NCBI RefSeq assembly: GCF_002101965.1
Contig: NZ_LQQA01000030.1
Location: 620,001-684,000 of the forward strand
DNA length: 64,000 bases
Source: Mycolicibacterium wolinskyi
Lineage (GTDB): Bacteria > Actinomycetota > Actinomycetes > Mycobacteriales > Mycobacteriaceae
Direction of reading: 5' to 3'
Shown here: positions 43,057-51,931 of the stretch, piece by piece
Numbering within the stretch: position 1 is the first letter of the stretch
How the letters are laid out: each line of letters starts with the position of its first letter
Program-made: the position numbers and the translations under genes
Notes under the pieces: model-generated
What the model saw: only the letters and a program-made list of their open reading frames with translations
Database searches by the model: none
Told to the model about the DNA's origin: nothing

Positions 43057-43090
43057 GGTACTGAGTGCCGATGCTATGGTACTGAGTACC
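43057..43090. promoter_or_regulatory. Twin GGTACT-G-AGTACC operator between tetR and fadE25
   Basis: The copy at 43078-43090 is a perfect 6+1+6 palindrome (15 bp with the flanking T and A). The copy at 43057-43069 has one mismatch. Their centres are 21 bp apart, two helical turns, which fits two TetR dimers on one face of the DNA. Confidence 0.75.
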
Positions 43091-43169
43091 AAAGGTAGCA
43101 GGGCATGTACTCGGTGTGCAGCCCGGGCAACGATGAACCAAGAGAGCCACGAGCGCTGAGGAGATGACC

Positions 43170-44339
43170 ATGGCTGGTTGGGCCGGTAATCCGTCTTTCG
43201 ATTTGTTCCAGTTGCCGGAGGAGCATGAGGAGCTGCGTGCGGCGATCCGGGCCTTGGCCGAGAAGGAGATCGCCCCGTATGCCGCTGAGGTCGACGAGCA
43301 GGCGCGGTTCCCTCAGGAGGCGTTGGATGCGCTGAATGCGTCGGGGTTCAACGCGGTGCACGTGCCCGAGGAGTACGGCGGCCAGGGCGCGGACTCGGTG
43401 GCGGCCTGCATCGTGATCGAAGAGGTCGCGCGCGTCGATGCGTCGGCGTCGCTGATCCCCGCGGTTAACAAGCTCGGCACGATGGGCCTGATCCTGCGCG
43501 GCTCGGACGATCTGAAGAAGAAGGTGCTGCCGTCGCTCGCGTCGGGTGAGGCGATGGCCTCCTACGCGCTGAGCGAGCGCGAGGCGGGCAGTGACGCGGC
43601 CGGTATGCGCACGCGCGCCAAGGCCGATGGCGATGCCTGGATTCTCAACGGCACCAAGGCCTGGATCACCAACGGCGGCAAGTCGTCGTGGTACACGGTG
43701 ATGGCGGTGACCGACCCGGACAAGGGCGCCAACGGCATCTCGGCGTTCATGGTGCACATCGACGACGAGGGCTTCTCGGTCGGCCCGAAGGAGCGCAAGC
43801 TCGGTATCAAGGGCAGCCCCACCACCGAGCTGTATTTCGAGAACTGCCGCGTGCCGGGGGACCGGATGATCGGTGAGCCGGGCACCGGCTTCAAGACCGC
43901 ACTGGCGACGTTGGATCACACGCGTCCGACGATCGGGGCGCAGGCGGTCGGTATCGCACAGGGCGCATTGGATGCGGCGATCGCCTACACCAAGGAGCGC
44001 AAGCAGTTCGGCACGGCGATCAGTGATTTCCAGGCCGTGCAGTTCATGCTCGCCGACATGGCGATGAAGCTCGAGGCCGCGCGGTTGATGGTCTATCACG
44101 CCGCGGCCCGCGCCGAGCGCGGCGAGGGCAATCTCGGGTTCATCTCGGCGGCGTCGAAGTGTTTTGCCTCCGATATCGCCATGGAGGTCACCACCGATGC
44201 CGTGCAGCTGTTCGGCGGGGCCGGCTACACGGCCGACTTCCCGGTCGAACGCATGATGCGCGACGCCAAGATCACCCAGATCTATGAGGGCACCAACCAG
44301 ATCCAGCGCGTCGTCATGAGCCGCGCGCTGCTCAAGTAA
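43170..44339 (+). CDS. fadE25: Acyl-CoA dehydrogenase FadE25
   Basis: This 389-residue FAD enzyme makes the 2,3-double bond of acyl-CoA in beta-oxidation. It is near-identical in wording to M. tuberculosis FadE25, with YALSEREAGSDAA (FAD contact), WITNGGKSS, and the catalytic Glu in TQIYEGTNQIQR. GAGGAG (43158-43163) is correctly spaced only for the second ATG (MAGWAGNPSFDLF), so that was chosen. It is followed by a large hairpin. Confidence 0.96.
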   Translation: MAGWAGNPSFDLFQLPEEHEELRAAIRALAEKEIAPYAAEVDEQARFPQEALDALNASGFNAVHVPEEYGGQGADSVAACIVIEEVARVDASASLIPAVNKLGTMGLILRGSDDLKKKVLPSLASGEAMASYALSEREAGSDAAGMRTRAKADGDAWILNGTKAWITNGGKSSWYTVMAVTDPDKGANGISAFMVHIDDEGFSVGPKERKLGIKGSPTTELYFENCRVPGDRMIGEPGTGFKTALATLDHTRPTIGAQAVGIAQGALDAAIAYTKERKQFGTAISDFQAVQFMLADMAMKLEAARLMVYHAAARAERGEGNLGFISAASKCFASDIAMEVTTDAVQLFGGAGYTADFPVERMMRDAKITQIYEGTNQIQRVVMSRALLK

Positions 44340-44344
44340 CTTCA

Positions 44345-44402
44345 CGAGCAGACGCGCGGGTACCCGCGAAACGCGGTTTTTGGGTACCTGCGCGTCTGCT
44401 CG
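44345..44402. terminator. Long inverted repeat between convergent genes
   Basis: Two 21-bp arms (44345-44365 and 44382-44402) match except for one base, around a 16-base loop that contains a short T-run. It lies 6 bp after fadE25 and 13 bp before the end of the convergent gene, so it can end transcription from both sides. The GAGCAGACGC motif reminds me of intergenic repeats common in mycobacteria; that is recollection only. Confidence 0.8.
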
Positions 44403-44414
44403 CCGGAGGGGTAT

Positions 44415-44762
44415 CTAGTCGGGTCGCCGGGTCTGCGCGCCGTTGGTCTCGCGTGTCTTCTCGATGGACTCGATGGTGCGCGACGTCGTGTACTGCTGTG
44501 CGGTCGTCACGCTGAGTGCGTTGAACCCGCGCACGAACATCACCATCGCGGCGAACGCCCACACGTTGCCGATCACCCATTCCCAATCGGTTCCGGTGGT
44601 CGCCTTCGTCAACCAGAACACCGCGATGGCCACGAGCGGGTAGCCGCTGTAGATGTAGAACCGCGCATCGGAACTGACAGACCAGCTCGGGTGGCGGCGC
44701 GTTCGCAGGTGCCATCCGAGCAGTCCCAGTAACGTGATGATCGCGGCTAGGGTCGAGCCCAT
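44415..44762 (-). CDS. Small polytopic membrane protein, unknown function
   Basis: I do not recognise this 115-residue protein. Three membrane helices are visible (about 1-18, 37-53, 63-80), with a polar C-terminal tail rich in Thr, Glu and Arg. It converges with fadE25 and lies downstream of the TIGR03089-type gene on the same strand. A palindrome in front of it (44846-44859) may be regulatory. Confidence 0.7.
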   Translation of the reverse strand: MGSTLAAIITLLGLLGWHLRTRRHPSWSVSSDARFYIYSGYPLVAIAVFWLTKATTGTDWEWVIGNVWAFAAMVMFVRGFNALSVTTAQQYTTSRTIESIEKTRETNGAQTRRPD

Positions 44763-44845
44763 CGGGGTCCTGAGTCACTTGTGGTGATGTTGGCTGTGGT
44801 GAACCATCCGGTGCGAAAAACCGCATGGTTCGGTCTCGCGAACAT

Positions 44846-44859
44846 GTCACGAACGTGAC
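44846..44859. promoter_or_regulatory. Palindrome GTCACG-AA-CGTGAC
   Basis: Perfect 6-bp arms around AA lie 84 bp upstream of the small membrane protein gene and 54 bp after the TIGR03089-type gene. The position suits an operator for a dimeric regulator. The protein that binds it is unknown. Confidence 0.5.
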
Positions 44860-44912
44860 CAAAGGTACTGCAAAAACCTGAGAAGCGGGTGTGAACGACC
44901 AACTGCGCGGCG

Positions 44913-45629
44913 TCAGCCGCGGGTGACCTTCTCCATTTGCCGGCGCCGCTCCTGCGCGCCGGATTCGGGATTGGCGACCTGCACGAGGGATGCGCCCACG
45001 GCGAAGACCGCGAGCAGGTTGGCCACCAACGCGTCAGGGTCATCCCAGGCTGCCGTCGACAGCACGCGATCGGCGCCGGTGAATTCCTGTGCGGCTGCCG
45101 AAGTGTGGGCAGCGGACAGCACATCGGCGACCGACCGGCCGTCGAGGGCGGGCCCCGGCTGACGCTCGGGAACGATCTGATCGCCGTGCACCCGGACCGA
45201 GGTCGCGTAGTCGGTGACACCGATGGGCAGGTCGGCGGCCGGTTTACCGAACGGGTCCAGCGACAGCACCGCGACCTCGCCGCCGCTCACCGCGTCGTCG
45301 GCCTCGTCGAGTCGGTCACGCGTGCACAGGGCGATGTCGGCGGCACCGGACAGCACCACCTCGGCGCCGATCCACCACACGCCGAACACCACGGCCGCGG
45401 TCTGCCAGTGCGCAGGCAGCAGCACGGCCACCCGGGTCCCGGGGCCTGCGCCCATCTCGTCGCGCAACAGGTTGGCGGTCTTGGCCGCCCAGTTGGCCAG
45501 CGTCACGGCCGACAGCTCGATGCGTTCGCCGGTGGCGTCGTCGTAGTAGGTGATCCGCGGGCCCGCGGGGTCCGACGCCAACAGCGGGTCGAGCACTGCG
45601 GCGGAAACTGTCGTCGTCAGTTCACACAC
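44913..45629 (-). CDS. TIGR03089-family protein (truncated acyl-activating-enzyme relative)
   Basis: This 238-residue protein resembles the N-terminal part of AMP-binding enzymes (ITYYDDATGERIELSAVTLANWAAKTANLL, RVAVLLPAHWQTAAVVFGVWWIG), but it lacks the P-loop and the C-terminal domain. It matches the actinobacterial TIGR03089 family (Rv3268). The function is unknown. It overlaps the end of the upstream LCP gene by 13 bp. Confidence 0.85.
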   Translation of the reverse strand: MCELTTTVSAAVLDPLLASDPAGPRITYYDDATGERIELSAVTLANWAAKTANLLRDEMGAGPGTRVAVLLPAHWQTAAVVFGVWWIGAEVVLSGAADIALCTRDRLDEADDAVSGGEVAVLSLDPFGKPAADLPIGVTDYATSVRVHGDQIVPERQPGPALDGRSVADVLSAAHTSAAAQEFTGADRVLSTAAWDDPDALVANLLAVFAVGASLVQVANPESGAQERRRQMEKVTRG

Positions 45630-47101
45630 TCCGGGTCGTCGGATCCCGCGGTGAGCACCGGTGAGGGCGGTGGTGGGGCCTCGCCCGTATCGGTCGCACC
45701 GCCCGTGTCGGCGGCGGCCGGATCGACCGCTCCGAGCGTCACATCGCTGCCGTCGAGCCCGGAACCGGGACCGGTGTAGTCGTCGGCGAGGACCACCCGC
45801 ACCGAGCCGGCCGGAATCGACGAATCCTCGTTGACCGGCAGGCCGCCGAGATCCTTCGAAACCGCCTGAGCGCCAAGGTCATCGGTTTTGGCGGCCAGCA
45901 CCTGGCTGCCGGACAGCGGAGCACCCTCGTGGTTGCCGGTGCTGCCGGGCGTGAAGCCCTTGGTGGTCAGCACATGCGACACCGCGGCGGCCAGGCCGTT
46001 GATGTCGGTCGCGTTGACGACCTCAACGGTGGTCTTGTCCGGCGAGTACGAGATCTCGTCGGTCTTGCCCTCGTCCTGATCCTGCAGCAGGCTCGAAACC
46101 CATTCGTGGACCTCGGTGGGATCCACCCGCACGACGCTCTGCATGCCGTCGTCACTCCAGCCGTCCTCGCGCAGGATGGGGATGGTCGCGAACGCCACGT
46201 TGCCCGCCGCGAGCTTCTGCAGTTGATCGGCGAAATCCATGATGTCCCAACCGTCGGAGATCACCACCGACCGCTGGACCGCGTTCTGCAACCGTCCCAG
46301 CGTGGCCGGGCTCGACAGTGTCTTGCTCGAGATCACCTCGTGGGCCAGCGACGCCATCACGGCCTGCTGACGGGTGACGCGGTCGAGGTCGCCGCGGGGA
46401 AGGTTGTGGCGCTGCCGGACGAAGCTCAACGCCTGCGGGCCATTGAGTTTCTGCCAGCCCGCGGGGAAGTCGGCACCCGAAAGGGGTTCGTAGACGGCGT
46501 CTTTCAGGCAGACGTTGACGCCACCGAGGGCGTCGGTGATCAGCGCAAAGCCCAGGAGCCCGATTTCGGCGTAATGGTCGACGGTGACGCCGGTGAGGTT
46601 CGCGACGGTCTGGATGAGTTCCTCGCGGCCTGCCTCGACGGCCTTGGGTTCGGCGGTGGCGGGGTCTTCACCCTCGACCTCGACGAGTTGTTTCATCCGG
46701 TCGAGCTTCACGTCGCCGAACACGCCGTTGATCTTCATCTTTCCCCACCCCGGCGCCTCGACGTAGGAGTCACGGGGAATGGAGATGGCCGTGGCCGACT
46801 TCCCGTTGTTGGGGATGCGGATCAGGATGATCGTGTCGGTGTTGGTCGACACGTCGTCACCGGCTCGCAGCGTCGCGAGTTCTTCGGCGGACAGCGGGTT
46901 GCCGTGCGCATCGGTGCGGCTGTCCATCCCGACCAGCAGGATGTCGATCGCGCCGTCCTCGCCACCCTCGCCGAGGGCCGGCGAACTGATGTGGTTGATG
47001 CCTGATTCGAACGAGCGGATCTGGGTCCAGGCCACACCTGTCCCGAGCACCACGGCTGACGCTGCGGCCACAGCAATGGTTCGGAGTAGGTGGATCGGCA
47101 C
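45617..47101 (-). CDS. lcp1: LytR-CpsA-Psr ligase with LytR_C domain
   Basis: This 494-residue protein has an N-terminal anchor (about 6-26) and an outside LCP domain with DILLVGMDSR, DTIILIRIPN, SIPRDSYVE and KINGVFG, then LSFVRQRHNLPRGDLDRVTRQQ near residue 235, the conserved Arg-rich segment. A LytR_C domain follows (about 360-450). LCP proteins move glycans from a polyprenyl carrier to peptidoglycan. The M. tuberculosis counterpart by synteny (Rv3267) attaches arabinogalactan. It may also attach the polymer of the nearby locus. It is divergent from rmlD. Confidence 0.92.
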   Translation of the reverse strand: MPIHLLRTIAVAAASAVVLGTGVAWTQIRSFESGINHISSPALGEGGEDGAIDILLVGMDSRTDAHGNPLSAEELATLRAGDDVSTNTDTIILIRIPNNGKSATAISIPRDSYVEAPGWGKMKINGVFGDVKLDRMKQLVEVEGEDPATAEPKAVEAGREELIQTVANLTGVTVDHYAEIGLLGFALITDALGGVNVCLKDAVYEPLSGADFPAGWQKLNGPQALSFVRQRHNLPRGDLDRVTRQQAVMASLAHEVISSKTLSSPATLGRLQNAVQRSVVISDGWDIMDFADQLQKLAAGNVAFATIPILREDGWSDDGMQSVVRVDPTEVHEWVSSLLQDQDEGKTDEISYSPDKTTVEVVNATDINGLAAAVSHVLTTKGFTPGSTGNHEGAPLSGSQVLAAKTDDLGAQAVSKDLGGLPVNEDSSIPAGSVRVVLADDYTGPGSGLDGSDVTLGAVDPAAADTGGATDTGEAPPPPSPVLTAGSDDPECVN

Positions 47102-47168
47102 CTGCCCAGGCTACTTGCGGGGTGCACGTGAGCCGGGTAACGCGGACCGGCGTGCCAGACTCGGTCGC

Positions 47169-48047
47169 ATGTCGCAACGGATTGTCATCACCGGGGCAGG
47201 CGGCTTGGTCGGGCGAGTATTGGCTGATCAGGCCCGTCAGCAGGGTCGCGACGTGCTGGCGCTGACCTCGGCGCAATGTGACATCACCGACGCGGGCGCG
47301 GTACGGCATTTCGTTGCTGCCGGCGACGTGGTGATCAACTGCGCGGCCTACACGCAGGTCGACGCCGCCGAGGCCGACGAGGCCAGGGCACACGCGGTCA
47401 ACGCCGTCGGCCCCGGGAATGTGGCCGAGGCCTGTGCGGCGGTCGGAGCCGGGTTGGTGCACATCTCGACCGACTACGTATTCGGTGGCGACCGTCACAC
47501 GCCCTACGAGGTCGACGACCCGACCGGACCGGTCAGTGTCTACGGCCGCACCAAGCTCGCGGGGGAGCGGGCCGTGCTGGCCGCCAAGCCCGATGCGCAC
47601 ATCGTGCGCACCGCGTGGGTGTACGAGGGGGCCGATGGTGGCGACTTCGTGGCAATCATGCGCCGGCTCGCGGCCGAGGACCGGCAGGTCGACGTCGTCG
47701 CCGACCAGATCGGGTCGCCCACGTACGTCGGTGACCTGGTCACGGCCTTGCTGCAGGTCGCCGACGGCGAGGTGGACGCGACCGTCGTGCATGCCGCCAA
47801 CGCGGGTGCGGCGAGTCGCTTCGATCAAGCCCGGGCAACGTTCGAGGCGGTCGGCGCGGACCCGGACCGGGTCCGGCCGGTGGGTACCGACCGGCACCCG
47901 CGGCCGGCACCGCGGCCGTCGTACTCGGCACTGTCGACCCAGCGATCGGTGTCGGCCGGGCTCACCCCGCTACGGCCCTGGCGCGAGGCGTTGGTCGCGG
48001 CGGTCACGGCGGCGTCCGCTGACGGCCCGCTACCCTCTACGCCGTGA
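47169..48047 (+). CDS. rmlD: dTDP-4-dehydrorhamnose reductase
   Basis: This 292-residue SDR makes dTDP-L-rhamnose with NADPH, the last step of the pathway. The NADP motif is VITGAGGLVGRVLA, and the catalytic Y-x3-K is in VYGRTKLAGE, with STDYVFGG before it. It supplies rhamnose for the arabinogalactan linker that the next gene builds. The ATG giving MSQRIVITGAGG was chosen. It overlaps wbbL by 4 bp. Confidence 0.95.
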   Translation: MSQRIVITGAGGLVGRVLADQARQQGRDVLALTSAQCDITDAGAVRHFVAAGDVVINCAAYTQVDAAEADEARAHAVNAVGPGNVAEACAAVGAGLVHISTDYVFGGDRHTPYEVDDPTGPVSVYGRTKLAGERAVLAAKPDAHIVRTAWVYEGADGGDFVAIMRRLAAEDRQVDVVADQIGSPTYVGDLVTALLQVADGEVDATVVHAANAGAASRFDQARATFEAVGADPDRVRPVGTDRHPRPAPRPSYSALSTQRSVSAGLTPLRPWREALVAAVTAASADGPLPSTP

Positions 48048-48946
48048 CTGAGGAAGGCCTCCGCCCGCTCGTGGTGGTGACGGTGACGTACTCGCCTGGG
48101 CCGCACCTGGACCGGTTCCTGGCGTCGTTGTCGTTGGCGACGGAACGACCGGTGACGGTCATCATGGCCGACAACGGCTCCACCGACGGCGCGCCCGAAG
48201 AGGCCGAGCAGCGCTACCCGAACGTGCGTCTGCTGCGCACCGGCGCCAATCTCGGTTACGGCAGCGCGGTCAACCGCGCGGCGGCCGAGATCTCGCCCGA
48301 CACCGACTGCGCAGAGTTCTTCGTGGTGGCCAACCCCGATGTGCAGTGGGGGCCCCATTCGATCGACCTGCTTTTGGAAGCCGCCGACCGCTGGCCGCAG
48401 GCGGGCGCATTCGGTCCGCTGATCCGCGACCCCGACGGTTCGGTCTACCCGTCCGCGCGGCATCAGCCGAGCCTCGTCCGGGGTGGCATGCACGCGGTGG
48501 TCGGCCCGTTCTGGAAATCCAATCCGTGGACCGCGGCCTACCGTCAGGAGCGCGAAGAGCCCAGCGAACGTCCGGTGGGCTGGCTGTCCGGCTCGTGTCT
48601 TTTGCTGCGCCGGGCGGCGTTCGATGCGATCGACGGATTCGACGAGCGCTACTTCATGTACATGGAAGACGTCGACCTCGGCGACCGGCTCGGCCGGGCG
48701 GGCTGGGCCAACATCTATGTGCCGTCCGCGGAGGTGCTGCACTACAAGGGCCACTCCACCGGTCGCGACCCGGCGCGAAACCTGGCCGCCCATCACCGCA
48801 GCACATACACTTTCCTGGCAGATCGGTACCCCGCGGTATGGCAAGCGCCGCTGCGGTGGACGATCCGGGGGGCGTTGGCCGTACGCGCGGGGCTGGTGGT
48901 CGGGAAGTCTCGGCGTATGCAGTCGAAGAGGGGGGCGTTGCAGTGA
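48044..48946 (+). CDS. wbbL: dTDP-Rha:GlcNAc-PP-decaprenol rhamnosyltransferase
   Basis: This 300-residue GT2 enzyme adds rhamnose to decaprenyl-PP-GlcNAc, making the linker between peptidoglycan and arabinogalactan. VVVTVTYSPGPHLDRFLASL, MADNGSTDGAPEEAE, VVANPDVQWG (with the DxD-like Asp) and GFDERYFMYMEDVDLGDRL are conserved. The start GTG overlaps rmlD and the stop overlaps manB (GTGA). It is essential in mycobacteria as far as I know. Confidence 0.95.
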   Translation: MTEEGLRPLVVVTVTYSPGPHLDRFLASLSLATERPVTVIMADNGSTDGAPEEAEQRYPNVRLLRTGANLGYGSAVNRAAAEISPDTDCAEFFVVANPDVQWGPHSIDLLLEAADRWPQAGAFGPLIRDPDGSVYPSARHQPSLVRGGMHAVVGPFWKSNPWTAAYRQEREEPSERPVGWLSGSCLLLRRAAFDAIDGFDERYFMYMEDVDLGDRLGRAGWANIYVPSAEVLHYKGHSTGRDPARNLAAHHRSTYTFLADRYPAVWQAPLRWTIRGALAVRAGLVVGKSRRMQSKRGALQ

Positions 48947-50034
48947 CAAATCCGGGGATCAATCCTGGCGAAGTGGATGCCGTCGTACTGGTCGGCGGTC
49001 AAGGCACCCGGCTTCGGCCGCTGACACTCTCGGCACCGAAGCCGATGCTGCCCACCGCCGGGCTGCCGTTCCTGACGCATCTGCTGTCGCGGATCGCGGC
49101 GGCGGGCATCAAGCACGTGGTGATGGGCACGTCGTACAAGGCCGAGGTCTTCGAGGACGCGTTCGGTGACGGCTCCGAACTCGGGCTGGAGATCGAATAC
49201 GTCACCGAGACCGAGCCGCTCGGCACGGGCGGGGCCATCGCCAACGTCGCCGACAAGCTGCGCTACGACACCGCGATGGTGTTCAACGGCGACGTGTTGT
49301 CGGGCGCCGACCTCGGCGCGCTGCTGGAAGCGCACGACGAGCATCGTGCCGATGTCACGCTGCACCTCGTCCGGGTCGGCGATCCGCGCGCGTTCGGCTG
49401 CGTGCCGACCGATCCCGACGGTCTCGTCACGGCGTTCCTGGAGAAGACGCAGGATCCGCCGACCGATCAGATCAACGCGGGCTGCTACGTGTTCAAGCGG
49501 GCGGTGATCGAGAAACTGCCAAGGGGGCGGGCGCTTTCGGTCGAACGCGAGGTGTTCCCCGGCCTGCTGGCCGACGGCTTGCGGGTCTGCGGATACGTCG
49601 ACATGTCGTACTGGCGCGACATGGGTACCCCCGAGGACTTCGTGCGCGGTTCGGCCGATCTGGTGCGCGGCATCGCAACCTCGCCTGCACTCAACGGCCA
49701 CCGCGGTGAGTCGCTCGTCCACGAGGGCGCGGCGGTCGCGCCGGGCGCGCTGCTCATCGGCGGCACCGTGATCGGTCGCGGCGCCGAGATCGGTGCCGGA
49801 GCCCGGCTCGACGGTGCGGTGATCTTCGACGGCGTGCGCGTCGAGGCCGGTGCGGTGATCGAACGCTCCATCATCGGCTTCGGCGCCAGGATCGGGCCGC
49901 GCGCACTGATCCGCGACGGCGTGATCGGCGACGGCGCCGACATCGGAGCCCGCTGCGAGCTGTTGCGCGGTGCCAGGGTGTGGCCCGGGGTGGCGATTCC
50001 CGACGGCGGCATCCGCTACTCGACGGACGTCTAG
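48943..50034 (+). CDS. manB: Mannose-1-phosphate guanylyltransferase
   Basis: This 363-residue enzyme makes GDP-mannose from mannose-1-phosphate and GTP. The nucleotide loop is LVGGQGTRLRPLTLSAPKPM, and the C-terminal part is a left-handed beta-helix (GALLIGGTVIGRGAEIGAG onwards). It is the counterpart of Rv3264c, named manB (also rmlA2 or manC in places). GDP-mannose feeds mannosylated lipids and could feed GDP-fucose for the polysaccharide locus. The GTG start overlaps wbbL (GTGA). Confidence 0.93.
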   Translation: MTNPGINPGEVDAVVLVGGQGTRLRPLTLSAPKPMLPTAGLPFLTHLLSRIAAAGIKHVVMGTSYKAEVFEDAFGDGSELGLEIEYVTETEPLGTGGAIANVADKLRYDTAMVFNGDVLSGADLGALLEAHDEHRADVTLHLVRVGDPRAFGCVPTDPDGLVTAFLEKTQDPPTDQINAGCYVFKRAVIEKLPRGRALSVEREVFPGLLADGLRVCGYVDMSYWRDMGTPEDFVRGSADLVRGIATSPALNGHRGESLVHEGAAVAPGALLIGGTVIGRGAEIGAGARLDGAVIFDGVRVEAGAVIERSIIGFGARIGPRALIRDGVIGDGADIGARCELLRGARVWPGVAIPDGGIRYSTDV

Positions 50035-50567
50035 CGTCCGTCGGCGGCTCGCGCAAGCTGGGCCAGACCGAAGTCCGTGTCGGCGGGCAGCGCGTCAAGA
50101 GGCCACCACTGCAGGTCCAAAGACTCGTCACTGCGGGTGATTTCGGCGCCCTCCGGGGCCCGTACCAGGAACTGCAGGTCGAGGTGGCGGGTTGGTACAC
50201 CCAGTGAGCACTTCACCGGATGCACGTGCAGTGCGGCCAGTTCCGGATCGATGGTCAACCCGCTGATCCCGGACTCCTCGGCGGCTTCGCGCAGTGCGGC
50301 GGCGTGCACATCGGCGTCGCCGGCCTCACAGTGCCCGCCGAGTTGCAGCCACCGGCCGAACCGCGGATGCAGCGTGAGCAAGGTCTGTGTTCCGGTGTGG
50401 TCGAGGACGAGTGCCGATGCGGTGATATGCCCGGGCGCGCATTCCCGAAAGCAGGCATCTGGCCGGGCGGCCAAAAACGACAACACGGCGTGGCGCAGCG
50501 AATCCTGCGCGGGATCGGTTGTCCGCCAATGGGTCAGCACATCGACGGCGGAGGTGTGCAAGCTCAT
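50031..50567 (-). CDS. NUDIX hydrolase
   Basis: This 178-residue protein has a Nudix box GGHCEAGDADVHAAALREAA then EESGI near residues 76-100. The box has one more residue than the standard form and Asp in place of the first Glu of GxxExGE, a pattern seen in a subgroup with GGHCExGD. Nudix enzymes cleave nucleoside diphosphates linked to other groups; the substrate is unknown. Its ATG overlaps the fbiB stop (ATGA), so it is coupled to the F420 operon. Confidence 0.88.
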   Translation of the reverse strand: MSLHTSAVDVLTHWRTTDPAQDSLRHAVLSFLAARPDACFRECAPGHITASALVLDHTGTQTLLTLHPRFGRWLQLGGHCEAGDADVHAAALREAAEESGISGLTIDPELAALHVHPVKCSLGVPTRHLDLQFLVRAPEGAEITRSDESLDLQWWPLDALPADTDFGLAQLARAADGR

Positions 50568-51931
50568 CGGTACAGCAGCAGCCCATCCGTGGGTACCGGG
50601 TCGCGTGGCGGCTGTTGCTCATCCGGATAACCGATCGCGATGGCGCCCAACGGCTCCCAGTCGTCGGGCAGGTCCAACTCGGCACGGACCAGATCGCCGG
50701 CGAATATCGTCGAGCCGATCCAGCAGCTGCCGACGTCCCGCACCGCCAGGGCGACCAGCAGCGCCTGTACCGCCGCGCCGACCGCGACGGTGAACATCGT
50801 GTGTTCGGCCGCGGTGCGCGCCTCGTCGGGATAGCTGTGCACACCGTCCGGAACCAAGAACGGAATCACCAGTTCGGGTGCGTCGTAGAGTATTTGGCCG
50901 CGGCTGACTCGGCGCTCGACCGCCTCGGGCGCTCTGCCGTCACCCGCGAGGTCGGCGCGCCAGCGGTCCTTCATCCGGTCCAGCAGCCGGGTGCGCGTCG
51001 CGGTGTCGTGCACCCAGACGAAGCGCACCGGGCGGGTGTGATGGGGTGCCGGTGCGGTGAGCGCCTCGCCGACGGCGGCCTCGATGAGTTCGTGGGGCAC
51101 CGGCTCGGCGCTGAACCTGCGTACCGACCGGCGCAGGAGCTGAGCTTGGCTGCGGCCCAATTGGATTGCCTCGGCCGTGCCGAGCCAGAACAGATCGTCC
51201 TCGCCCGCACGCACCAGCGTGTGCGCCGTCGATCCGTCGTCGGGCAGGTGCAGGCCGCGCACGACTGCCACCGGGATCGCGGTCAGCTTGCCCTTCACGA
51301 GGTCGGCGGCGGCGGCGATCTCGTCGGCCACCGCGACCTCGGTGACCAGAAGTTCGTTGCCGTGCCGGTCGCGGGCGCCGGCATAGCCGTGCAGAACCGT
51401 CAAACCGGCTGCGCCGATTGCGAAGTCGGTCTGGCCGTTACGCCATGCGCGACCCATGGTGTCGGTTATCACTACGCCCACCGTCACGCCGAGTCGGTCA
51501 CGTAATCCGTCCCGCAGCGCCGCGGCGCTCCCATCGGGATCGACGGGCAGCAGGGCGAGTTCGGTGGAATCCACGTTCGAGCCGTCGACACCGGCGGCCG
51601 CCTGGACCAGGCCGATGGCATTCTCGGTGATCAGCGTGCGGCCCTTGCGGGCGAGCACTCGAACAGCCTCGTCGTCGATGAGCTTGCGCCGCAGCGTGTC
51701 CCGCTCTTCCGGATCGGAGGGGGCGACCACGATCCGCCCCTCGCACTTCGACACCACCTTGCTTGTGACAACAAGCACATCGCCGTCTTGCAACCACGGG
51801 GCCGCGGCGGCGAGGGCGCCGGCCAGATCGTCGCCGGGACGGAACTCCGGCAGGTCGGGAACCGGGAGGATCTCGACGCGGTCGGCCGAGCCGTGCTCGC
51901 CAGTCGCCGCGGCCGAGCCGTGCATGTTCAC
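50564..51931 (-). CDS. fbiB: Coenzyme F420:L-glutamate ligase / dehydro-F420 reductase
   Basis: This 455-residue two-domain enzyme adds glutamates to F420-0 (N-terminal domain with VTSKVVSKCEGR and VITDTMGRAWRNGQTD) and reduces dehydro-F420 with FMN (C-terminal nitroreductase-like domain with RRSVRRFS and GSCWIGST). Both domains are complete. The start is GTG in a GTGA overlap with fbiA, or an ATG two codons later. F420 serves many reductases in mycobacteria. Confidence 0.95.
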   Translation of the reverse strand: MNMHGSAAATGEHGSADRVEILPVPDLPEFRPGDDLAGALAAAAPWLQDGDVLVVTSKVVSKCEGRIVVAPSDPEERDTLRRKLIDDEAVRVLARKGRTLITENAIGLVQAAAGVDGSNVDSTELALLPVDPDGSAAALRDGLRDRLGVTVGVVITDTMGRAWRNGQTDFAIGAAGLTVLHGYAGARDRHGNELLVTEVAVADEIAAAADLVKGKLTAIPVAVVRGLHLPDDGSTAHTLVRAGEDDLFWLGTAEAIQLGRSQAQLLRRSVRRFSAEPVPHELIEAAVGEALTAPAPHHTRPVRFVWVHDTATRTRLLDRMKDRWRADLAGDGRAPEAVERRVSRGQILYDAPELVIPFLVPDGVHSYPDEARTAAEHTMFTVAVGAAVQALLVALAVRDVGSCWIGSTIFAGDLVRAELDLPDDWEPLGAIAIGYPDEQQPPRDPVPTDGLLLYR

